Shown one piece after another: positions 1-7,929 of a DNA stretch of 64,000 nucleotides. The position numbers and the translations under genes are program-made. The notes under the pieces are model-generated. The model saw nothing but the letters and a program-made list of their open reading frames with translations. It ran no database searches and was not told where the DNA came from. Position 1 is the first letter of the stretch. The number at the start of each line of letters is the position of its first letter. The stretch covers positions 2,176,181 through 2,240,180 of the forward strand of contig NZ_KQ976354.1 in assembly GCF_000346485.2 (NCBI RefSeq), given 5' to 3'. Source of the DNA: Scytonema hofmannii PCC 7110. Its GTDB lineage: Bacteria; Cyanobacteriota; Cyanobacteriia; Cyanobacteriales; Nostocaceae.

Positions 1-548
<548 letters not shown>

Positions 549-720
549 GGTTTGTTTGTTTAGCTCTATCTCTAGTTGAATTTTTCCCTTCAACCAAGGG
601 TTTTATTCTTTACTTACGCCAGGTTTTAGCTGTATAATTGCTTCCAAACTATAGAATTTTCAAGGTTCGGCTCCTTTCGGCGTCGCTCATTTGTGCGCCC
701 GCCTCATCAGGCACTTTTAT

Positions 721-749
721 ATAGTAGCGACCTCACTTCCGTCTGTCAA
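721..749 (-). promoter_or_regulatory. Sigma70-type promoter of the rRNA operon
   Basis: Read on the minus strand, a perfect -35 box TTGACA (744-749) is followed after exactly 17 nt by the -10 box TACTAT (721-726). It points at the 16S gene and would start transcription near 714, giving a leader of about 165 nt. Box match and spacing are close to the E. coli-type consensus, as expected for a strongly expressed rrn operon. Confidence 0.8.
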
Positions 750-751
750 GT

Positions 752-783
752 AATTCCGAAAAAAAAATTCGGAATTTTTTTTT
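752..783. promoter_or_regulatory. A/T-tract hairpin just upstream of the rrn promoter (possible UP element)
   Basis: AATTCCGAA and TTCGGAATT form an inverted repeat around an A-run and are followed by a run of T on the plus strand. On the minus strand this A/T-tract block lies immediately upstream of the -35 box, where rRNA promoters carry UP elements that bind the RNA polymerase alpha subunit. It could also act as a plus-strand terminator, but no plus-strand gene ends here. The UP-element role is inference. Confidence 0.45.
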
Positions 784-861
784 GAGCATCCCAAACCCTT
801 ATATTGATAGGCGTAGGCAACAATGGGATATGCACGCTTCGTATATATAAAGAGGTAACTT

Positions 862-1743
862 GTGAATTTTCAGTCGATAATAGCCATCTTGCATAAGTTT
901 TGGAGCGATCGCGGATGCCTCATTGCTCAACCCTACGATATGGAGAAAGGAGCAGGCACCAAAAACCCCCACACTTTTTTAAGAGCATTAGGACCAGAAC
1001 CTTGGGCTGTAGCTTACGTTGAACCTTGTCGCCGTCCTACCGATGGGCGTTATGGTGAAAATCCCAATCGCTTCCAACACTACTACCAGTACCAAGTCCT
1101 GATTAAACCATCGCCAGATAATATTCAAGAGATATATCTCGATTCCTTAAGAGCTTTAGGTATCCGTCCAGAAGATCGCGATATCCGATTTGTAGAAGAC
1201 AATTGGGAAGATGCAACTGTAGGGGCGTGGGGTACTGGTTGGGAAGTTTGGTTAGATGGGATGGAAATCACTCAATTTACTTACTTCCAACAATGTGGAG
1301 GAATTGATTGTCGCCCAGTGTCAATTGAAATGACCTATGGCTTGGAAAGATTGGCAATGTACCTCCAAGGAGTAGAAGCAATGGTGAAAATCCATTGGAC
1401 AGATAACATTACCTATGGAGACGTTCACCTCCAAGGAGAAATTGAACAATGCGTTTACAACTTTGAAGCGTCCAATCCTGAAATGTTGCTCGCACTATTT
1501 AATATGTACGAGCAAGAAGCGCAGCAACTGACAGAACGAGGACTAGTATTACCTAGCTTGGATTACGTAATCAAGTGCTCCCACACTTTTAACCTCTTAG
1601 ATGCCAGAGGCGTCATTTCTGTAACAGAGAGGACTCGATATATTGGAAGAATCCGTCATCTAGCACGTAAAGCAGCGCAACTATATGTAGAGCAACGAGA
1701 AAAGTTAGGTTTTCCGCTTTTAAAGAAGTTATCACCTAAATGA
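862..1743 (+). CDS. glyQ: Glycyl-tRNA synthetase alpha subunit
   Basis: Makes Gly-tRNA(Gly) in the cytoplasm together with the beta subunit GlyS, which is not in this window. The 293-residue length and the start ([19 protein letters not shown], then the [11 protein letters not shown] region) match bacterial GlyQ. The class II core includes [19 protein letters not shown] and the glycine-rich stretch before [13 protein letters not shown]. The start is GTG at 862, with AGAGG at 851-855 as ribosome binding site. It is divergent from the 16S gene and stands alone. Nothing suggests decay. Confidence 0.97.
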   Translation: MNFQSIIAILHKFWSDRGCLIAQPYDMEKGAGTKNPHTFLRALGPEPWAVAYVEPCRRPTDGRYGENPNRFQHYYQYQVLIKPSPDNIQEIYLDSLRALGIRPEDRDIRFVEDNWEDATVGAWGTGWEVWLDGMEITQFTYFQQCGGIDCRPVSIEMTYGLERLAMYLQGVEAMVKIHWTDNITYGDVHLQGEIEQCVYNFEASNPEMLLALFNMYEQEAQQLTERGLVLPSLDYVIKCSHTFNLLDARGVISVTERTRYIGRIRHLARKAAQLYVEQREKLGFPLLKKLSPK

Positions 1744-1757
1744 TCCACACTATGCTC

Positions 1758-1819
1758 TTGTGGTACGGGCGTCCCCGCCCGTGCATTAAAGGCGGCGGGC
1801 ATCCCCGCCCATACCACAA
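1758..1819. repeat. Intergenic GC-rich palindromic repeat (TGTGGTACGGGCG family)
   Basis: TTGTGGTACGGGCGTCCCCG and its near complement (GGCGGGCATCCCCGCCCATA, then CCACAA) form a strong hairpin directly after glyQ. Related copies lie at 36155-36248, 40682-40710, 59217-59245 and about 59300-59330, with a partial one near 28420. It may end glyQ transcripts, but the dispersed copies mark it as a repetitive element. Confidence 0.75.
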
Positions 1820-1931
1820 TGTGGTCTAATAAGAGTAAAAATTGCTGTCAAAAAGTAAGATAACTAACCATAACCTTACTTACAGAGTCAAATCAAGTAA
1901 AGTAAGAAGTAGAAGCTTATCAGGAGCAGCT

Positions 1932-2609
1932 ATGTACGTACTAATTGGTGGAGCAGGCTTAGTGGGGCTGAGTTTGGCTCAAAAATTGGTAGAACTAGGG
2001 CATACTGTTGCTGTCATTGACATCGATCCTACTGCATGCCGCTATGCCCGCGAACAAGTGGGAGCAATGGCTTTTGAAGGAAGTGCCGTCAGTACAGAAG
2101 TATTATTAGAAGCTGGCATTCGTAAAGCTAACGCCCTAGCCGCTGTTCTAAGAAGTGATGCTTTGAATTTAGCAATGGTAACTCTTGCCAAGCACTACGG
2201 CGTTCCCCATATTTTGTCTCGGATGCGCCATCCCGATTTTGTAGAACCGTTACGTTTAGCTGGAGCTAATCATATCATCAGTACTGTAGATCTGGCGGTT
2301 TCAAAAATGGTCAACGCTATTGAGTATCCGCAAGTAGAATCAATGATGCATTTTGAGCAGGGACAAATTGAGGTGTTGAAACTTTCCATCCCCAACAACT
2401 GCTATGTTGTTGGTCGTAGCGTAGCCGAAATTGCTCAAGATTCTCGCTTTCCCACAGGCTCTCTCATTATTGGCTATCAACCTCATCCCCGCGAAGATTT
2501 AACAATTCCTAACGGCAGTACAGTATTAGAACCAGATTCAACTGTATTGGTTGTAACAAAACCAGGGTCATTGCATCAAGTTATTGATTTTATTGAAGGC
2601 TGTAAATAA
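1932..2609 (+). CDS. TrkA-type NAD-binding potassium channel/transport regulator
   Basis: Opens with a Rossmann motif (YVLIGGAGLVGLSLAQKL) followed by VIDIDP, the acidic end of beta-2 that binds NAD ribose, i.e. an RCK/TrkA-N domain over residues 1-125. The C-terminal part (residues 140-225, VVGRSVAEIA, ending VLVVTKPGSLHQVIDFIEG) looks like TrkA-C. Such proteins gate K+ channels or Trk transporters from the cytoplasmic side. ATG 1932 is chosen because CAGGAG lies at 1921-1926 and the upstream in-frame residues do not look like the family. No channel gene is adjacent, so the partner is unknown. Confidence 0.88.
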   Translation: MYVLIGGAGLVGLSLAQKLVELGHTVAVIDIDPTACRYAREQVGAMAFEGSAVSTEVLLEAGIRKANALAAVLRSDALNLAMVTLAKHYGVPHILSRMRHPDFVEPLRLAGANHIISTVDLAVSKMVNAIEYPQVESMMHFEQGQIEVLKLSIPNNCYVVGRSVAEIAQDSRFPTGSLIIGYQPHPREDLTIPNGSTVLEPDSTVLVVTKPGSLHQVIDFIEGCK

Positions 2610-2613
2610 TTTA

Positions 2614-3186
2614 ATGAAGCTGTATCTACATTTTTATTTAGCCATTGCTTTTCTTTTTTTTACGTCTTGCACATCATTAGAGAGTTCACCAAAGGCAAAC
2701 TCCAAGACAACTCAAGCAAATTCATCTCACCCAGAAGTGACTTTGGAGAAAAATTTTAAGATAGCAATGGGTCAAACCATTTATGTTCCCGTTTATTCAC
2801 ACATTTATCATGACGATAAGCAAAAGATTTTAGATTTAGCGGCTACGCTCAGTATTCGTAATACAGATTTAACAAATCCTATCATCATTACTGATGTACG
2901 CTACTATGATTCAAATGGCAAATTAGTTCAGCAATATTTACAGCGTCCTATCCAACTGGCTCCCCTAGCTTCTGATGATTTTTTTGTAGACAGAAGTGAC
3001 ACTAGTGGAGGTTTAGGAGCCAATTTTATTGTGGAGTGGGTATCCCAAACAGAAATATCAGAGCCTATAGTGGAGGCAGTTATGATTGCTACTGAATTCC
3101 AACAAGGAGTTTCTTTTATTAGTCCAGGCAAGGTCATTAAAAGTCAAAAAAACAATAAAAGCTCATCTTCAAAGCAAGGGTCTTAA
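2614..3186 (+). CDS. DUF3124 family lipoprotein
   Basis: A 190-residue exported protein. Residues 1-22 form a hydrophobic signal ending in a lipobox (FTSC), so the mature form is probably a lipid-anchored lipoprotein. The body (GQTIYVPVYSHIYHDDK, a tract of TNPI-type residues, YLQRPIQLAPLAS, then GGLGANFIVEW) resembles DUF3124, whose function is unknown. ATG 2614 lies 4 nt after the stop of the TrkA-like gene and gives the clean signal peptide; a TTG in the preceding gene's end is a worse start. It is probably co-transcribed with that gene. The C-terminus is a low-complexity Lys/Ser tail. Confidence 0.8.
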   Translation: MKLYLHFYLAIAFLFFTSCTSLESSPKANSKTTQANSSHPEVTLEKNFKIAMGQTIYVPVYSHIYHDDKQKILDLAATLSIRNTDLTNPIIITDVRYYDSNGKLVQQYLQRPIQLAPLASDDFFVDRSDTSGGLGANFIVEWVSQTEISEPIVEAVMIATEFQQGVSFISPGKVIKSQKNNKSSSSKQGS

Positions 3187-3193
3187 AAAGTAA

Positions 3194-4747
3194 TTAATCA
3201 TCTTCTAGTTTCAGCAATTGCTCATCAATTTTTTTTAACCGCCCACCCACAATTTCTTCTGAAAGAATTCGCTTACGTATTGCTTTGTTTAATGCTGATT
3301 TCTCCGCTAGCAGTAACTGTCGGCGAATGGCATCGAGTTTTTTGTGTTCGCCACTTTTGATATCAAATTCATCTGAACGGCGATTATAGAATTCTCGTAA
3401 TGCCTTTTCTGCACCTGCAACTTGCACTTGGTAACCTGAACGCATTTCTTCGTAGATAGCTTTTGGTAACACCCCTGTTTTCAATAGGGTATCTAATTCA
3501 TCCTGCGCTGCCTTAGACGCGATTAACTGGGCTTGCAATTGTTCAACCTGCTGTTGAGCCTCTGAAATTTGAGATAATTTTAAGCGTTTTACCAGCCAGG
3601 GCAAGCTTAATCCTTGACCTACTAATGATACCAGTACGCTACCAAAAATTAAAGTGATGAGACCTTCTCGCCCCGGTAGTGTGGTAGGTAAGCTTAACGC
3701 CAACGCCATTGAGAGTGAACCTTTGATGTTGCCGAGAAATAGTAAATGTTGCCAGCGTAGAGGAATTGGGCGGTCAAACCAACGAATACCTGCTAACAGT
3801 GGGTAGACTGTAAAAACTCGTCCGACTTGATATGCCAAAACTGCAAGTAGAATTGCAGGTAAAGATTTCCAGAGCGTTACTAGGTTTATTTCTACACCAA
3901 TCAGCAAAAAAATAAAGGTGTTCGCACTAAAACTGGCATATTCCCAAAAACTCAACAAGGTGATGCGACTAGAAGCGGAAGTATTGCGAGAAAGTCCGAA
4001 ATTTCCAAAAATTAATCCGGCGACAACTACAGCCACAGCACCTGATACACCAAGAAATTGACCAACTTGAAAAGTTCCCAATGCAACTGCCACAGTCAGT
4101 AAAAGACTGCTCAGAGGATCGTCTAAACGGGTAAATACAGGTATGCTTAAGTAGCCCAAGACTAAACCAACAAGGCAACCTCCTAAAGCAATAAATAACA
4201 ATTGTTGGATACCCTCTAAGAACGTGAGCGAACCTGTCGAATAAATTTGCAAAATCAGGTTGAACGAAACTAGAGCAGCAGCATCATTAAATAAAGTCTC
4301 TCCTTCAACGATGGTGGAAAGCCGTGAGGGTACTGGAATCTCCTTAAAGACGGCAATCATTGAAACCGTATCCGTGTTTGCCAGAATAACTCCTACAAAT
4401 AGAGCGGGGAGCCAACTCAGCCCCAACCCAAATTTCAACATCAGGGCAATAATAGCACTAGAAAATACAGCCCCCGGACCAGCTAGGAGAGCAATTGGTT
4501 TAAACGTGCTTCGCAGGCGGCTGATATCTGTATTGATGCCTGCATCAAATATTAAAATCGGCAGAAAAAGATTCAAAACAAGGGAAGGATCTAAACCAAT
4601 ACGACGAGACAAGAGCTCGGTGATGGGCAAACCAGCCAACACTAAACCTGTAACGTAAGGAATACGCAGCTGTCGCGTTAACAGGGCAACGCCGGTGGCT
4701 AAAAGCAGCAGAATAATTGAAACACTGACTAAGGAAGCTACATCCAC
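3194..4747 (-). CDS. Na+/H+ (cation:proton) antiporter, CPA1 type
   Basis: A 517-residue membrane protein with about 12 hydrophobic segments in residues 1-390. It has the ion-site region FDAGINTDI in the third segment and EGETLFNDAAALV in a middle segment, both typical of NhaP/CPA1 exchangers, which swap cytoplasmic Na+ (or K+) for H+. Residues 395-517 form a charged, probably coiled-coil cytoplasmic tail that begins QISEAQQQVEQLQAQL. It is convergent with the DUF3124 gene, 7 bp apart. The substrate ion cannot be read from sequence. Confidence 0.9.
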   Translation of the reverse strand: MDVASLVSVSIILLLLATGVALLTRQLRIPYVTGLVLAGLPITELLSRRIGLDPSLVLNLFLPILIFDAGINTDISRLRSTFKPIALLAGPGAVFSSAIIALMLKFGLGLSWLPALFVGVILANTDTVSMIAVFKEIPVPSRLSTIVEGETLFNDAAALVSFNLILQIYSTGSLTFLEGIQQLLFIALGGCLVGLVLGYLSIPVFTRLDDPLSSLLLTVAVALGTFQVGQFLGVSGAVAVVVAGLIFGNFGLSRNTSASSRITLLSFWEYASFSANTFIFLLIGVEINLVTLWKSLPAILLAVLAYQVGRVFTVYPLLAGIRWFDRPIPLRWQHLLFLGNIKGSLSMALALSLPTTLPGREGLITLIFGSVLVSLVGQGLSLPWLVKRLKLSQISEAQQQVEQLQAQLIASKAAQDELDTLLKTGVLPKAIYEEMRSGYQVQVAGAEKALREFYNRRSDEFDIKSGEHKKLDAIRRQLLLAEKSALNKAIRKRILSEEIVGGRLKKIDEQLLKLEDD

Positions 4748-4853
4748 ATTAAATAAACATTTCCGACTATTTTGTCGCCGCTTCTAAAAGTTTGGACAAA
4801 GTTACCATAAGGTGAAAAATCTGGACAAACCCAACTCCACGGTATAAGTTCGC

Positions 4854-6344
4854 TCAACTAGAAGTGCGTTTTTGCTTGCTATGACCAAATTGCTCTGACC
4901 ATTGCTTGACCACTAGTTCCCAGTTAGAGATACTGAAATAATCATGACGAGATGATATTCCAGCACGAGACTTAAGAAGTTTATTCAGTTGATACCAAAA
5001 GCTCCACACGTGCTTTCCTTCCTTCACGGAAAGATAGGCGGAGACGGAGCGAGGTAGTTTTTCAGTTAATCTCATACCACGTCGGGCAATAGCCAATGCT
5101 GCGGCTTCATCACTAGCTAAACCATATTGACGTGCATATTTTACTAAACCAATGATACTCGTATATGCCGGATTTACCTTCATCAGGTAAATACCACGAT
5201 TACTTAGAATACTTTCTAATAATTCATAAAATCGGCTATATGCCCAACTAGATAGCATTCGCGCATATTTTCTACCACCCTCACGAAGTTGTTCTTTTTT
5301 GGCAGAAAATTCTAATTCCTCACAAACAATTGGACAAGCGTATTTTAAAGCAAGCTTGACTAATTTTAAGCAAGCTTCCACAATTTGAGCATCTTGTAAG
5401 CCAGACGGCAATCCCATCTGTAACGGTATTTGTCCATGTGCTTTGAGATTGCCATCACGGTCAACATATGCCCATCCGATGGAGCCAGGGTTCAGATCGA
5501 TTCCAATGCAGCCATAAACTGAATGCCTGGAAACTTGTTCTACTGGCGATGGCGTAAACTGTATTCCTACGTTCCATTTGCCGTTTTTACGATAAAAATG
5601 CCAGGTTTTAGCACTATCTTTGGGTAATCTGTTGATTTTGCGCTCGAAGTTACCTAAGTTGGTTTGGACGTATTTACCAAATTTTGATTCTAAGCAAGCA
5701 GGAACGCGAAATTTCAGGGTAGTACCATTCCATTGGCAAACCTGATTCCCAAAGGATTCATCCTTAGAGCCAACAATAAATACTTGATTTTTGGAAATGA
5801 CTGTATGAATTGGTGCAGCTTTTAAATGCTCAATCTGTTTACTTAATTGGTAGGCACGACGCTTTTTATTATGGAGTTGAAACCTTAAGTATTGCCAATT
5901 AGTGTTTTTATATTTAATTGAACAAGATAAAGGAAACTTACATCCTGCCTTAGATTTATGCCAATTCTTCTTGGCATAGAACGATGAAGCATTTTTCAGC
6001 TTTTTTTCTGATTTGGCAATCCAAGTGTTAATTGATTTTAAGTTACCTTCTAACGTTTTTATATGGTTTAATCGATTTTTCTTAGATGCATCCACTGCAC
6101 CTTGAACATAACTGATAACACCATTAGCATGACGTTTGGAAATATAGTAAGTTTTTTGTAAATAGGTATTCCAACTAGATTTATCGAACGATTGACCGGA
6201 CAAAAGATAATTGGCTGTCTCACACGCTGCTTTATGGAATACCGGACTGTATGCAGTTAAGAACATCTCAAATTCAGTAAATCCTAAACTATTTAATTCT
6301 TCTGCTGGTGTCGGTAATCCTTTAACGTAGGTGAGAGTGATCAT
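4854..6344 (-). CDS. TnpB-like RuvC nuclease (IS200/IS605 OrfB-related, no zinc finger)
   Basis: A 496-residue protein related to TnpB/Cas12. All three RuvC motifs can be placed: GIDLNPGSIGWAYVD (first Asp, about residue 279), CEELEF (Glu, about residue 341) and ASDEAAALAIARR (last Asp, about residue 413). The CxxC zinc ribbon usual between motifs II and III is absent. The N-terminal 270 residues are basic, as expected for guide-RNA/DNA binding. No TnpA lies nearby. A small gene runs divergently 57 bp upstream. TnpB proteins are RNA-guided DNA nucleases whose guide comes from the 3' end of their own transcript; here that would be near 4750-4860, where no clear end hairpin is seen. Class is confident, mobility or domestication unknown. 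Confidence 0.85.
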   Translation of the reverse strand: MITLTYVKGLPTPAEELNSLGFTEFEMFLTAYSPVFHKAACETANYLLSGQSFDKSSWNTYLQKTYYISKRHANGVISYVQGAVDASKKNRLNHIKTLEGNLKSINTWIAKSEKKLKNASSFYAKKNWHKSKAGCKFPLSCSIKYKNTNWQYLRFQLHNKKRRAYQLSKQIEHLKAAPIHTVISKNQVFIVGSKDESFGNQVCQWNGTTLKFRVPACLESKFGKYVQTNLGNFERKINRLPKDSAKTWHFYRKNGKWNVGIQFTPSPVEQVSRHSVYGCIGIDLNPGSIGWAYVDRDGNLKAHGQIPLQMGLPSGLQDAQIVEACLKLVKLALKYACPIVCEELEFSAKKEQLREGGRKYARMLSSWAYSRFYELLESILSNRGIYLMKVNPAYTSIIGLVKYARQYGLASDEAAALAIARRGMRLTEKLPRSVSAYLSVKEGKHVWSFWYQLNKLLKSRAGISSRHDYFSISNWELVVKQWSEQFGHSKQKRTSS

Positions 6345-6400
6345 TTTTTGAAAATTTTAGGATATATATAGCAGTATACCACTATGGAAAAATTTTGTAT

Positions 6401-6595
6401 ATGCCTTTTCAGAAAAATCATAAATATCGATGGCAGTCTCATCAAGATAGGAGTTTAGATAAAGCACCTATTTGCTTTAAAGGGTGGGAGGGACAAAAGG
6501 AAAAACTTAAAGCCGTTCCTAACTGGCAACAACGACTCAGGGAATATGTAGATCAACTTCTTTCAGACTTCTCCACAAAGGGGAGTGATGGGTAA
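6401..6595 (+). CDS. Small conserved-looking protein divergent from the TnpB-like gene
   Basis: A 64-residue charged protein beginning MPFQKNHKYRW, then KAPICFKGWEGQKEKLKAVP, then NWQQRLREYVDQLL. It has no membrane segment; the second half looks helical and amphipathic. ATG 6401 is preferred to the TTG two codons upstream. It is divergent from the TnpB-like gene and shares a 57-bp AT-rich promoter region. I recognise no named family. The composition looks like a real protein rather than chance, but the function is unknown. Confidence 0.5.
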   Translation: MPFQKNHKYRWQSHQDRSLDKAPICFKGWEGQKEKLKAVPNWQQRLREYVDQLLSDFSTKGSDG

Positions 6596-6674
6596 ATATG
6601 GGGAGGAATTAAGTTACAGTTCCTTACCCTACTAGGCTAATTACAGCATTATTCTACAACTACGTGGTAAACTA

Positions 6675-6705
6675 CCTACGCCTACCCCTTACGGGTAGGT
6701 GTAGG
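6675..6705. repeat. Hairpin at the end of the decayed TnpB element (probable right end)
   Basis: CCTACGCCTACCC (6675-6687) and GGGTAGGTGTAGG (6693-6705) form a 13-bp stem with one G-U pair and a 5-nt loop. It overlaps the natural stop of the decayed tnpB at 6689. IS200/IS605 elements carry such a subterminal palindrome at the right end, where the guide RNA of TnpB is also made. Confidence 0.55.
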
Positions 6706-7140
6706 CTTTCAGAAGCCCTGGAGTCTTGCTCACCGACAAATTGCAAGCAAGAAACTCCGAACCGCAGGGACAGTTTACAGACGCCCCTAATTGCTTAATT
6801 ACGTTGGCCGCGTTTTAGTCCGCGTCTCCCTTCCAATTGCAGTGACCACAATGGTAGTCTTTACCATTGCGATAAGACTTCCCTGAAACTGGATGGATGT
6901 GCAAACATTTGTGGCACGTTTGGGATGTGTAACGCGGATCTACAAGCACAACGGGTACGCCATAAATATTAGCTTTGTAGTGGATAAACAGTTTTAGCTG
7001 AAAAAACGACCAAGAGTTAGCCAAAAACCTTTGCTCGCGGCTTCTGGGCTGCTTGTTAGTATGCTCTCTGATGCCCGTCAGGTTTTCTAAAACGATATGC
7101 GAGTACGATTCGTACCGCGCTTCGTTTCAGTGGGGGACTC
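6689..7140 (-). pseudogene. Decayed tnpB (IS200/IS605 OrfB), C-terminal part only
   Basis: Read on the minus strand from about 7140, the frame gives a TnpB C-terminal part: SHIVLENLTGIREHTNKQ (RuvC Glu), VDPRYTSQTCHKC and YHCGHCNWKGDAD (zinc ribbon and last RuvC Asp). A TAA at 6815-6817 then interrupts it; translation past the stop gives NAANVIKQLGASVNCP and finally GLLKAYTYP with a stop at 6689, a normal TnpB ending. The N-terminal two thirds are missing. It is a relic, unrelated in detail to the intact gene next to it. The open piece at 6815-7024 is a fragment of it. Confidence 0.8.
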
Positions 7141-7294
7141 CTAACGGGTTAGTTGAACTAAATCTTTATCGTTTCAAGCCCAAAGTCACCGAACAAAAAA
7201 AACAAGCTGTGAAATTTCAGTTGGATAAATTGTCCAAAATTGTTACATATTTTTAATGGAGTGTTATTTTGCCAACAATCAAGGTTTGTGACGC

Positions 7295-7774
7295 ATGGTC
7301 AATCTCACTGAAGCTTTAGAACCTATTGCAGCTTTGTTCCGCTCTTTAGGTATTCCCGATATCATAGTTCATTGGGGACATCCCGCAATGATGGGGATTG
7401 TAATTTTTGTTATGGGTAGCTTTGTTGGATTCACAGGCTGGCGGGGACGACTTGTAGAAGACAAAGATACAGCAATCCAAAGCCGCAGCGCTCATCGTAA
7501 GATAGCACCATGGATGTTGTTGTTCATCGCGCTTGGTTACACGGGTGGCGTTTTGTCCTTAGTAATGCAACGCCAACCAATTCTGGAAAGTTCTCATTTT
7601 TGGACAGGCTCGATTTTACTGTTACTGTTATTCATCAACGGTGCAATTTCTTTTAGCGGCTTTGCAGGAAATAAAAGTTCGTTACGTATGCTCCATGCTT
7701 ATTTGGGTAGTACAGCACTTTGTCTCATGTTTGTACACGCCTTACTCGGTATAAAGTTAGGTACAAATTTTTAA
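7295..7774 (+). CDS. DUF4079 family membrane protein
   Basis: A 159-residue protein with four predicted membrane segments (about residues 28-47, 70-88, 100-118, 132-152). The motif HWGHPAMMGIV and the late His in MLHAYLGSTALCLMFVHALLG resemble DUF4079 proteins, distantly like cytochrome b561-type four-helix proteins with paired histidines. ATG 7295 has no strong Shine-Dalgarno sequence. It stands alone, 155 bp upstream of comEC on the same strand. Heme binding is a guess. Confidence 0.75.
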   Translation: MVNLTEALEPIAALFRSLGIPDIIVHWGHPAMMGIVIFVMGSFVGFTGWRGRLVEDKDTAIQSRSAHRKIAPWMLLFIALGYTGGVLSLVMQRQPILESSHFWTGSILLLLLFINGAISFSGFAGNKSSLRMLHAYLGSTALCLMFVHALLGIKLGTNF

Positions 7775-7929
7775 CAATTTTTTGTCAAAATTTTGTTACA
7801 CTTTCAGAAAAAAAGTCTAAACTTATACAATCAAGACTTGCGTAAGCAGGTTGAATTAAATAGATGAAGTCCGCTTGTAACGGACTTTGCCTTTTTAGCA
7901 GCGAATTCTGTTTTCTAGGTTTTTGTTTG

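Noticed and set aside
4854-6344. TnpB-like protein as a Cas12k/CAST component
   Set aside because: No tnsB, tnsC, tniQ or associated array nearby, and the RuvC residues are intact, unlike Cas12k.
7053-7256. 67-codon plus-strand frame upstream of the DUF4079 gene
   Set aside because: Its first third is the complement of the decayed tnpB (minus strand) and the rest has no recognisable motif or start signal.
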